Shown: positions 26,839-33,653 of the stretch, piece after piece
How the letters are laid out: each line of letters opens with the position of its first letter
Numbering within the stretch: position 1 is the stretch's first letter
NCBI RefSeq assembly: GCF_900156785.1
Contig: NZ_FTOP01000001.1
Span: 1-64,000 of the forward strand
Source of the DNA: Belliella pelovolcani
Lineage (GTDB): Bacteria; Bacteroidota; Bacteroidia; Cytophagales; Cyclobacteriaceae
DNA: 64,000 nt
Direction: 5' to 3'
The notes under the pieces: generated by a model
The model's database searches: none
Told to the model about the DNA's origin: nothing
Seen by the model: the letters and a program-made list of their open reading frames with translations, nothing else
Translations under genes and position numbers: made by a program

Positions 26839-27984
26839 TCAATCCCCCTTCTTCATCACAACAGCGTCAATAAAATCAATACCAACCTTCTTCTTTTTAT
26901 CAGGCTTTTCATTGGTATGTTCTTGGAAAACTAGTTTACCTTTAATCATTTTTGTACCAAGCTCTGGAGAATTGCCTATCCTTTTCAGTTCAATTATTTC
27001 AACCTGCTTTACGTAAGATAACCCATCTACCTTAAAGTAATCAATTCTAAAATCAAGTTCTCCGTTCAAGTAAAACTCCATAACATTTCGATGAGTAGAA
27101 GGCACTTTAAGAATTTTTGCTTGAATAGAATTAACATGATAAGAATCAATATTAACCAAATAAACAATCTCTGATTGGCTTCCTCTTCTAGCCAGTTTGA
27201 CAAATTTCTCACCATCCTTTTCTAGTAAATCTTCAAATATCCAATTAGAAGTAGCATTAATTTCAGGCATATACAGTGTAAGTCTTTCAAACCAATTCTT
27301 TTTTGATAAAAACTCGTCGATAAAAGCATCATGTTGCTGATCAGGTGGTCCAAATTGGAAATCAAAGCCAACAAGTTCACCAGCTTTAGCATAGGAATAT
27401 TTTTGCTCACCATCTACATTGATAAGTTTTTTAAAATATACATCATCATTGTTGACAAACTGATTTTTCCCAGTAGCCCTTCTGAATCCTTGAGCATCGT
27501 ATAAAATCTCCATCTCATAATTGAATGTCGGCTCACCATCTTCAATTACTCGTTCTGAATAACTTGCTAGTCCTGTATAACTTTTGGTATAGAATGTTTT
27601 TTCTACCATTTCCATAGTCTTGAGATAAAAATCAGATGGGCTGATACCAATATCCACAACTGAGACTCCGCTCAGCTCAATATCATTCTCTTCTAATAAA
27701 ACCTCATTGATTTGATCTCTTTTAAGTTGACTAATTTGTAGTGTTTTGACCTCGTACCCCATGAATGACACCTTGATCTCCTCATCTGAGTATTTGGAAG
27801 GAATAGTCAAGGAACCCATTCCGTCTACATTCGTTACCACCCCTTGAAGAGAATTGCCGATTTGAATATGAGCATAACTTACTGGTGCAGCATCAGCTGC
27901 TCGCTTGACAGCAAAAGTATATGTCTGCCCAATCGCTCCCCAACAAAACAACATCAATCCGAGCAACGTAAAAAAACTCCTCAT
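26839..27984 (-). CDS. CarboxypepD_reg-like protein (cassette B)
   Basis: A 381-residue exported protein. A signal peptide (about residues 1-19) is followed by a carboxypeptidase regulatory-like beta-sandwich at about 20-110 (YTFAVKRAADAAPVSYAHIQIG; VSFMGYEVKTLQIS). The remaining 270 residues are a separate conserved region, with QKYSYAKAGELVGFDFQFGP and a basic tail EKPDKKKKVGIDFIDAVVM. I do not know the function of the second region. A tail with the same sequence is found broken at 21780-21860, showing that a second copy existed. It follows the propeller lipoprotein gene after only 2 bp and precedes peptide A's leader. Confidence 0.68.
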   Translation of the reverse strand: MRSFFTLLGLMLFCWGAIGQTYTFAVKRAADAAPVSYAHIQIGNSLQGVVTNVDGMGSLTIPSKYSDEEIKVSFMGYEVKTLQISQLKRDQINEVLLEENDIELSGVSVVDIGISPSDFYLKTMEMVEKTFYTKSYTGLASYSERVIEDGEPTFNYEMEILYDAQGFRRATGKNQFVNNDDVYFKKLINVDGEQKYSYAKAGELVGFDFQFGPPDQQHDAFIDEFLSKKNWFERLTLYMPEINATSNWIFEDLLEKDGEKFVKLARRGSQSEIVYLVNIDSYHVNSIQAKILKVPSTHRNVMEFYLNGELDFRIDYFKVDGLSYVKQVEIIELKRIGNSPELGTKMIKGKLVFQEHTNEKPDKKKKVGIDFIDAVVMKKGD

Positions 27985-27986
27985 AA

Positions 27987-29135
27987 CTATTCCAATTTAA
28001 ATTTATAGACTACAATCTCTTCATTATTAGGGTTTCCACCAGAACCATCAGCAAAATAATAATCACCTATTTTTCCTATGATTGCAAAAGAAGTGGGGAC
28101 TTCTACATCACCAATCAGCACCTTCCTCTTATAAATCTGCATTCGTTGAGGGTTATCTGCATAGTCAAAGCTAGTTCTATCGGCAACACCTTCTGTATAT
28201 GTTCTAAAAACCATATCATCTTCAGGAATATATTTAATATGCCTGTAAAAACCCTTTTGTGCTCTATTTGGCCTCCAGTAGGTATCATAGTCTTCCAAAT
28301 TATTGACTTGAACGTAGTCCTGAAGCATCCCTTTTCCACTTACTCCAAATGCTTCTTTAAAATTAAAATCCCTATCGGCTATATAGATCAAAGAGTCTGG
28401 CTCAAAGCTAAGATAGATATCTTCGCCTGTTATATCATGATAGTAGAAATCAAAATGTGGTATATATTTATAATTGAGATAAATAGCTGGCTTCTTTCCA
28501 AGTATTCTTAGAATCTTGCCAGTCTTCAAGTCAAACTCTCCATAATTGGCTGTTTCTTGATAATATTTGTCATGCATCAGAAAATTCAGCTTTGGGTTTG
28601 AGGTCTCTATTTTCGTATAAAATTTCCCTTCTCGTACAAATATTTCATTGTTTACATATTTGACTTCATAGATACCAGGATCATCAGGTCGCGGGTTGGA
28701 TTCAATCTCCTTCATAGAGCTGTTGTGGTAAAAGTCCAAGACGGTTCTCTGTGAAAGCTCATTATTCCTATCAAATTCATAGATGGTATATCCACTCAAA
28801 AAATATTTGATATCACCATTCATGCTAAAACTCTCAAATCTTTGTATTTCAGAAGGACCTTCTCCTTTGGTAATAGGTGCATCAATAAAATGACCCTCAG
28901 AATCGAATCTCAGTAGTTGAGAATTGAGTTTGTCAAGAAAAAATAGCTCACCATTTTGTAGAAATGAATTCCCTTTGCCTATCAAAAAATCTGATGAAAA
29001 ATCAATTTTCAACAAAGAAACTGTATTAATAATATCAGGACTCTTTATCGAAGTTATTGATAAGTCTAAAGAGTTTTGATCTCTTGTATCATTACAGGCT
29101 AAAATTATAAATATTAAAATAAATAGTTTTTTCAT
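27987..29135 (-). CDS. 6-bladed beta-propeller lipoprotein (cassette B)
   Basis: A 382-residue lipoprotein. The lipobox IILAC places the lipidated Cys at about residue 14. The sequence contains repeated propeller strands (GELFFLDKLNSQLLRFDSEGHF, SFSMNGDIKYFLSGYTIYEFD), typical of the 6-bladed beta-propeller / DUF4221 lipoproteins of Bacteroidota. It probably faces the periplasm or cell surface and is the structural counterpart of the protein at 24911-26086, although the two sequences are diverged. It follows peptide B and its hairpin, and is 2 bp from the CarboxypepD-like gene. Confidence 0.68.
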   Translation of the reverse strand: MKKLFILIFIILACNDTRDQNSLDLSITSIKSPDIINTVSLLKIDFSSDFLIGKGNSFLQNGELFFLDKLNSQLLRFDSEGHFIDAPITKGEGPSEIQRFESFSMNGDIKYFLSGYTIYEFDRNNELSQRTVLDFYHNSSMKEIESNPRPDDPGIYEVKYVNNEIFVREGKFYTKIETSNPKLNFLMHDKYYQETANYGEFDLKTGKILRILGKKPAIYLNYKYIPHFDFYYHDITGEDIYLSFEPDSLIYIADRDFNFKEAFGVSGKGMLQDYVQVNNLEDYDTYWRPNRAQKGFYRHIKYIPEDDMVFRTYTEGVADRTSFDYADNPQRMQIYKRKVLIGDVEVPTSFAIIGKIGDYYFADGSGGNPNNEEIVVYKFKLE

Positions 29136-29148
29136 AGTATAAAGAAGT

Positions 29149-29174
29149 TCCCCCCTAGTAAAAACCAGAGGGGA
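29149..29174 (-). terminator. Hairpin between peptide gene B and the propeller lipoprotein
   Basis: An 8-bp stem with one mismatch (TCCCCCCT with AGAGGGGA) and a 10-nt loop, GC-rich, just after the peptide B stop codon. There is no long T run on the minus strand, so it may be a weak terminator, an attenuator or an RNA-stability element. Its place matches that of the terminator in cassette A. Confidence 0.5.
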
Positions 29175-29182
29175 GATTTAAC

Positions 29183-29419
29183 TTAATTCATTTCTGGCTC
29201 TTCAATGATAATTTCAAAAGGTTCACAATCAGCTGTGGCTTTACACTTAAGGTAATCACAAGATGCTCTTAGACTAATTTTATGACCAGGTAAACAATAT
29301 CCCATTCCAACAGAATGGCATTTTGCATTGTCACAACTGGCTTCTGCGGATGATTCAATAGGATTCCATGTAAGCGCCATCACTCCTGCTAACAAACTGA
29401 ATAAAATTTTCTTCTTCAT
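29183..29419 (-). CDS. Short secreted cysteine-rich peptide B
   Basis: A 78-residue precursor. The start MKKKILFSLLAGVMALTW is a signal peptide, probably cleaved after ESSA (residue 25). The mature peptide has six cysteines at residues 29, 34, 42, 54, 59 and 65, enough for three disulphides, and an acidic tail (EIIIEEPEMN). It begins directly after the duplicated leader (29420 onwards). A longer frame to 29512 exists, but it would read through the leader and lacks a signal peptide at its start. The function is unknown; signalling, toxin or matrix roles are all possible. It looks like a NVEALA-type small peptide in context, not in proven homology. Confidence 0.7.
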   Translation of the reverse strand: MKKKILFSLLAGVMALTWNPIESSAEASCDNAKCHSVGMGYCLPGHKISLRASCDYLKCKATADCEPFEIIIEEPEMN

Positions 29420-29726
29420 AACAATTTTTGTTTTGGTTAAAATATGATTTTCTTTGACTCTAAAAGTTTGACTACTAATAAAGCTGTTTACAAGAAAGAA
29501 AGAAAGAAGCAAATTTTTAGTTTAAAATATTTTGAATAATTTAAGTTTATAAAAATAACAAAACAACAGTTATTTACACATTTTATCTGTTTAAATCACA
29601 ATTCTATATGTTCATACTAGATATCTTTAGTTTAAGAAAAGTTAAAAGTTTTTGTGATTTTTCAATTGAATAGAAGGTTAGTATCGGAGTATTAGGCAAT
29701 TATATCGTCCGTCCCGATGGGACTTT
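29420..29726 (-). repeat. Duplicated leader, copy B (upstream of peptide B)
   Basis: About 305 bp upstream of peptide B, nearly identical to 26467-26768 with a 4-nt expansion of a GAAA run and a few substitutions. It ends in GTCCC-GAT-GGGAC at 29711-29723. A degenerate third copy of just this end motif is at about 29773-29795. Confidence 0.9.
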
Positions 29727-29987
29727 AGGGTGGTGTTCGCCTTTTTATTTGTGGATGAAACCTAACATTAGGATATCGGTCGTCACGAGGGGACTATTTG
29801 AGATTTGGATACATATTTTTTTTCTTTGCGTCACTTTGTGTTTCTCTGTGGCTAAAAGAAAAAGAAAACCACAGAGAAAAGTTTTGAAAGGAATTAATCT
29901 TACTGTTTTTAAATCCTATTCGTACGCTTTTCTGTGGTAAAAGAAAAACTGTGTTCATCTGTGTTAATCCGTGGTAAAATCCCCCTT
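29727..29987. other. Intergenic region with degenerate repeat motifs
   Basis: No gene. The stretch holds a degenerate copy of the leader end motif, and then sequence such as CTTTGCGTCACTTTGTG, GTTTCTCTGTGGC, and near 29945-29975 a run of CTGTGTTCATCTGTG and TTAATCCGTGG. These word-like motifs recall dispersed intergenic repeats found in many bacterial genomes. Nothing coding is seen. Confidence 0.45.
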
Positions 29988-31223
29988 TCAGAATCCAAAG
30001 ATCAAAGGGAACATGAACACCACTAGGATTACCCAAATCACATAGATTGGCAAGTAGTCAACAATACTTTTCCCTATTTTGGAAATAGACTCTTTATCTC
30101 GAATCACTTGTATTAAGGTCTTGGAAACACGAAGCAGATGAATGAGCATTAAGATATTGATTCCCAAAACGGCAGTTCTGTTTGGCGTGAAACCCCAAGT
30201 AGATATTCTAAATGCGATGGCAGACAATGCCACCGCATTGACTACAACAGTCACCCAAGAAAGTAAAGTAAGCACCCAGATTGCTGAGCGACTCTTTTCT
30301 TGAGCAGAAGTTTCTGCTACTGAGAAGAAAATCAAGCCCATCACTCCTATCAACAAGACGTTGAATAACAAAAGGAATTCCCTGTCATTGTATGGGTCTT
30401 TTCCTGACAAAACAATCGCCCCAAGGTAAATCACCAACATCACCAAAACCAAAGGACTGAAAATTCTGGCGATGACAGGGGATACTTTATTAATCAGCTG
30501 AGGATTGCTTTGGGTGAGTTGCGTAGCAACAAGCGGAGCTGCGGCCAAGCCAAACACAGCTATATAGTTCATATAAAATTCTCCGATATTCAAGCCTACC
30601 AAACCAAATAAGCCTAAAGTCACTCCAGTCAATATCCCTCCACCTATCAGCAAAAGTCCTCCCATAATGACTGTATCTCCATTGTATCTCAAAAAGGCCA
30701 ACCTTCCCGAAATTGACGATTTTCCTACAAAAGAATAACCCAAAATAGCCCATAATAAAATAGGCAAATGCATACACACCAAAACCCAGGTATCACTTGT
30801 TTCATCCGCGGGAAGGACATTGATATACAGCAACAAAATTCCCAAGATGACAGCTAATATGGCTATAATTTTTTCACTGAGTTGATTTTTCCAAGCGAAG
30901 TATGCGGTCAAAAATGGAAAGACTATAAAGCCAATGTTTCTAGGATAAAAGAGGTCTTCTTTCAAATCAAAGATGACTGGAAACTTCGCATAAATTCCTG
31001 CAATCAATGCAGCTATAACTATAAATCTCCATTCCTTAAAACTCCCCCAAGTAATGGACTCCGCGTCATAGCTCAATCTTTCATGCCAAAATTCCGCCCA
31101 AGGCTGATCTTTGATCTGTTCATAAATAGCAGTAAACTCTTGACGAAATGCTGCTTTATTTTTTCTGTACAATTTCTCCAATTCAGCCGGCTGATCTTGA
31201 AGTGAAATAATGGATTGCTTCAT
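29988..31223 (-). CDS. DUF4153 family multi-pass membrane protein
   Basis: A 411-residue inner-membrane protein with about ten hydrophobic helices. An N-terminal soluble, charged segment (1-60) is followed by the helices, with conserved WVLVCMHLPILLWAILGYSF and RLAFLRYNGDTVIMGGLLLIGGG. This corresponds to DUF4153, common in Bacteroidota and Firmicutes; no function has been established. It has no lipobox or signal peptide. It is preceded by the DoxX-like gene by 55 bp and may be the last gene of the regulated group starting at 32347. Confidence 0.75.
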   Translation of the reverse strand: MKQSIISLQDQPAELEKLYRKNKAAFRQEFTAIYEQIKDQPWAEFWHERLSYDAESITWGSFKEWRFIVIAALIAGIYAKFPVIFDLKEDLFYPRNIGFIVFPFLTAYFAWKNQLSEKIIAILAVILGILLLYINVLPADETSDTWVLVCMHLPILLWAILGYSFVGKSSISGRLAFLRYNGDTVIMGGLLLIGGGILTGVTLGLFGLVGLNIGEFYMNYIAVFGLAAAPLVATQLTQSNPQLINKVSPVIARIFSPLVLVMLVIYLGAIVLSGKDPYNDREFLLLFNVLLIGVMGLIFFSVAETSAQEKSRSAIWVLTLLSWVTVVVNAVALSAIAFRISTWGFTPNRTAVLGINILMLIHLLRVSKTLIQVIRDKESISKIGKSIVDYLPIYVIWVILVVFMFPLIFGF

Positions 31224-31278
31224 GGTGTATGTCTTAACTTTTGGTTGTTAGTTTATATCAAAGTTTAAAGTGATTTAT

Positions 31279-32001
31279 TTAGTTTGATTTGACTTTGGAC
31301 ATGATTTCAAATTGTTCTATACACAAATCCAAAGGACTTCCCATTCTATGCACGCATTCACAGAATTGGAATCCAATTTCCTCATTTTCTTTGTTGACAA
31401 ACTGTTTTTTACAATCAGCTAGGGAGTTTCTAGGCATAATCTCAAAACTCCAGAGAAAGACCACTATTACCAAAGCAATGGTGATAATCACTCCGCTGAA
31501 AAAGTAGATTGGAAATTTTTTAGCTTCAGGAGTACAAAGCTTTGGTTTATTGGCTTTTGTGGAGATTAGGAGATATTTAACCCTATCAAAATTCCAACAA
31601 ATCAGATAGCAGTTTGCCAATACCATCAATGTTGATGAAACCAAAGAACCTTCAAACCTCACAGCCAAGGACAAAATCCAGATATTGACTATGATAGAAA
31701 GATAGATCAATGCACCTATCAAGACTGTCCTGTTCCAAAGTAATAGCAAAGCCGCCACAACTTGTGCAATACCAATAAATGTGTAGTAATAGCCAGTATG
31801 ATGCAGCGCTTCCAAATATGCCCCCATTGGATGAACTTCGGACAAACCGCTAGCAAATCTCTCACCCATTATCTTTACCATGCCAGCTATAAAAAATCCT
31901 AATGCAAGGGTAACTCGGCAGAAAATATAAAAATATTTATGCCATCGGTTAGCTTGAACACGCAAATGTATTTGCTCAATATCAAATATTGGATTGATCA
32001 T
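31279..32001 (-). CDS. DoxX-like membrane protein
   Basis: A 240-residue protein with about five membrane helices. The core VTLALGFFIAGMVKIMGERFASGL and GIAQVVAALLLLWNRTVLIGALIYLSIIVNIWILSLAVRF carry the DoxX family pattern; DoxX proteins associate with redox or quinone-linked membrane systems. The C-terminal 60 residues have a single helix and then a soluble Cys-containing tail (KKQFVNKENEEIGFQFCECVHRMG), an extra piece not usual for DoxX. It lies between the DUF4153 gene and a small membrane protein, all on the same strand, and probably belongs to the operon starting at 32347. Confidence 0.72.
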   Translation of the reverse strand: MINPIFDIEQIHLRVQANRWHKYFYIFCRVTLALGFFIAGMVKIMGERFASGLSEVHPMGAYLEALHHTGYYYTFIGIAQVVAALLLLWNRTVLIGALIYLSIIVNIWILSLAVRFEGSLVSSTLMVLANCYLICWNFDRVKYLLISTKANKPKLCTPEAKKFPIYFFSGVIITIALVIVVFLWSFEIMPRNSLADCKKQFVNKENEEIGFQFCECVHRMGSPLDLCIEQFEIMSKVKSN

Positions 32002-32023
32002 GATAGGCTAAGTTTGACAGTTA

Positions 32024-32347
32024 TTAATCCCAATGACCTGTAATCGAAAATGCCAAAACTGCACTGATCCAAAGAATTACAAAATAGAATAGCGTACTAA
32101 AAATTACAGCGATCAGCTTACGGTTTCCTTTCGGAAACCATTGGAAACCCATCAGATAGAAAAACAGCCCTCCAAAAGCTCCCCCTGCTGGGATGATGGT
32201 GAGCGGAAATAGCATCCATGTTTCAAAAACGTCTTCTTTGGTCAGAATGATAATTGCCAAAATTGCGAATGGCAAGAAAGCTCCCAATAGCGCTGCTAGC
32301 ACGAGATTTTTAGATTTTATCTCTTTAGAGAATTGTTGATTTTCCAT
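32024..32347 (-). CDS. Small three-helix membrane protein
   Basis: A 107-residue protein with three hydrophobic segments at about 14-34, 42-65 and 78-100. I do not recognise a named family. Its promoter region carries the first copy of the inverted repeat AAAGTACTTTG-N5-CAAAGTA (32362-32384), 15 nt before the start codon. It is probably the first gene of an operon with the DoxX-like and DUF4153 genes. Regulation by the winged-helix protein encoded next to it is inferred. Confidence 0.65.
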   Translation of the reverse strand: MENQQFSKEIKSKNLVLAALLGAFLPFAILAIIILTKEDVFETWMLFPLTIIPAGGAFGGLFFYLMGFQWFPKGNRKLIAVIFSTLFYFVILWISAVLAFSITGHWD

Positions 32348-32361
32348 ATTCTATTTAGTCT

Positions 32362-32384
32362 AAAGTACTTTGTTTTTCAAAGTA
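32362..32384 (-). promoter_or_regulatory. Probable operator 1: AAAGTACTTTG-N5-CAAAGTA
   Basis: An inverted repeat TACTTTG-TTTTT-CAAAGTA (32366-32384) with an extra AAAG, directly upstream (15 nt) of the small membrane protein gene. It is identical in layout to operator 2 at 33317-33339. Confidence 0.7.
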
Positions 32385-32399
32385 TATTTTTAATTTTTT

Positions 32400-32693
32400 T
32401 TACTCTTTATTTTGGTTAATTAAATTTTCAAGATAATCGAGATGTCTTTGAAAGGCTTCCCTTCCTGCTGGAGTAGCACTATAGTTACTTTGTGGCTTAC
32501 GTCCGACAAATGACTTTTCGACCACCACATAACCTTGCTTCTCCAAAGTTCGCAAGTGTGAAGAAAGATTACCATCAGTTACCTCCATCAATTCCTTGAA
32601 GCCATTGAAATCATATTGCTCATTGGCCATCAAGACAGACATCACACGTAGCCTGACAATATTCTCAAAAGCTTTGTCAAAATTTCCTTTCAC
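32400..32693 (-). CDS. Winged-helix transcriptional regulator
   Basis: A 97-residue DNA-binding protein. NIVRLRVMSVLMANEQYDFNGFKELMEVTDGNLSSHLRTLEKQGYVVVEK forms a winged-helix domain (ArsR/MarR-like, PF13601 type) with recognition helix DGNLSSHLRTLE, and a basic wing (FVGRKPQSNYSATPAG). The start codon is GTG at 32693, one base after the stop codon of the preceding membrane protein gene, so the two are coupled. Such pairs recur in Bacteroidota. It is the most likely protein to bind the inverted repeats found at both flanking promoters (32362 and 33317), which would give autoregulation. Confidence 0.82.
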   Translation of the reverse strand: MKGNFDKAFENIVRLRVMSVLMANEQYDFNGFKELMEVTDGNLSSHLRTLEKQGYVVVEKSFVGRKPQSNYSATPAGREAFQRHLDYLENLINQNKE

Positions 32694-32694
32694 C

Positions 32695-33309
32695 TTATCG
32701 CTCGTATTTGTAATACATCATCGTTCCATAGATCACATGAAGTACGCCAAACCCTGCTGCCCAACAAAGCAAGCCATAAGCTGGAAAGTAAGCCGCAATC
32801 AAACCCAAGATCAATTGCCCAAATCCAAGATTATTGATCTCGTTTAAGGTATAATGTGATGCACTGATCAACCCTAATCCATAAAAAATCAATGTAGTAG
32901 CAGCGATCAAATCAAACTGCCCTTCGTGCAAGAGTGCAAATGCAAAAAGTCCCCCACTGATCACAGGGACAAACAAAGCTTTCATAAAACGCTTGCTGGC
33001 GGAACTCCAAAATTGACTAGCTGTCTTAGCGCTCCTTTTTTGGCTGAGTAAACCTGCTGTTCCTATCGCCAGGATCAATACTGCTAATGCTACAATTAAA
33101 AGTCTTTGAAAAATCACACTTGAATCCAAAACTTCCACTCCATCGCCCCATGAAGATGACGGGAAATAAATCCAATAATAAGCTAGCCCTGCGCCAATAA
33201 AGGCATAGATTCCAGCCAATACCCCAGACAAACCACTCAATGATAAAAAGCGAGTACTCCGCTCCATCATCGCTTTGATTTCAGCCAACTCTTGTTCAGG
33301 TTTTTTCAT
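32695..33309 (-). CDS. Multi-pass membrane protein paired with the winged-helix regulator
   Basis: A 204-residue protein with about six hydrophobic helices (LSGVLAGIYAFIGAGLAYYWI; LLIVALAVLILAIGTAGLL; and so on) after a charged N-terminal 20 residues. I do not recognise a characterised family, but genes of this type are repeatedly found directly before small winged-helix regulators in Bacteroidota, where they are thought to be sensors or controlled membrane proteins. Its start codon at 33309 is 8 nt from operator 2 (33317-33339), so it is probably the first gene of an autoregulated pair. Confidence 0.7.
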   Translation of the reverse strand: MKKPEQELAEIKAMMERSTRFLSLSGLSGVLAGIYAFIGAGLAYYWIYFPSSSWGDGVEVLDSSVIFQRLLIVALAVLILAIGTAGLLSQKRSAKTASQFWSSASKRFMKALFVPVISGGLFAFALLHEGQFDLIAATTLIFYGLGLISASHYTLNEINNLGFGQLILGLIAAYFPAYGLLCWAAGFGVLHVIYGTMMYYKYER

Positions 33310-33316
33310 TATTTAT

Positions 33317-33339
33317 AAAGTACTTTGAATTACAAAGTA
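33317..33339 (-). promoter_or_regulatory. Probable operator 2: AAAGTACTTTG-N5-CAAAGTA
   Basis: The same inverted repeat as at 32362-32384, TACTTTG-AATTA-CAAAGTA at 33321-33339 with AAAG before it. It lies 8 nt upstream of the start codon of the membrane protein/regulator pair. Confidence 0.7.
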
Positions 33340-33395
33340 AATGAAAAGATTTGAATGTGTGAGATTTTATTTTGATTTATTTTTGAAACTCTTAT

Positions 33396-33492
33396 AGGTG
33401 TAGTTTGCAACTACACTTGAATATCTTAGGCAAGTAGGTTTATTTTAGAGTGGAATTACAAATTCCTTGTATAGAAAAGCATAGATGAAATC
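33396..33492. repeat. Palindromic interspersed repeat, copy 1
   Basis: A copy of about 97 bp with GTGTAGTTTGCAACTACAC (a perfect 8-bp arm palindrome at 33398-33416) and a second palindrome GGAATTACAAATTCC, ending in a short shared tail AAGCATAGATG. It is repeated at 33511-33612. The form resembles REP-like repeats mobilised by RAYT-type transposases (inferred). No transposase is present here. Confidence 0.75.
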
Positions 33493-33510
33493 TCACGCTT
33501 AGGGTCATCT

Positions 33511-33612
33511 AGGTGTAGTTTGCAACTACACCTGAATATCTTTAGCGAATGAATTTGGCTTATTTTAAAATGGAACTACAAATTCCAAGAATACTAAAGC
33601 ATAGATGCAATC
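33511..33612. repeat. Palindromic interspersed repeat, copy 2
   Basis: A second copy (period 115 bp) with the same GTGTAGTTTGCAACTACAC at 33513-33531, GGAACTACAAATTCC and AAGCATAGATG tail. The two copies differ by point changes in the middle. Confidence 0.75.
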
Positions 33613-33653
33613 AATGCTTATGATCACTTTTGAAACACAAAACAAAAACTCCC

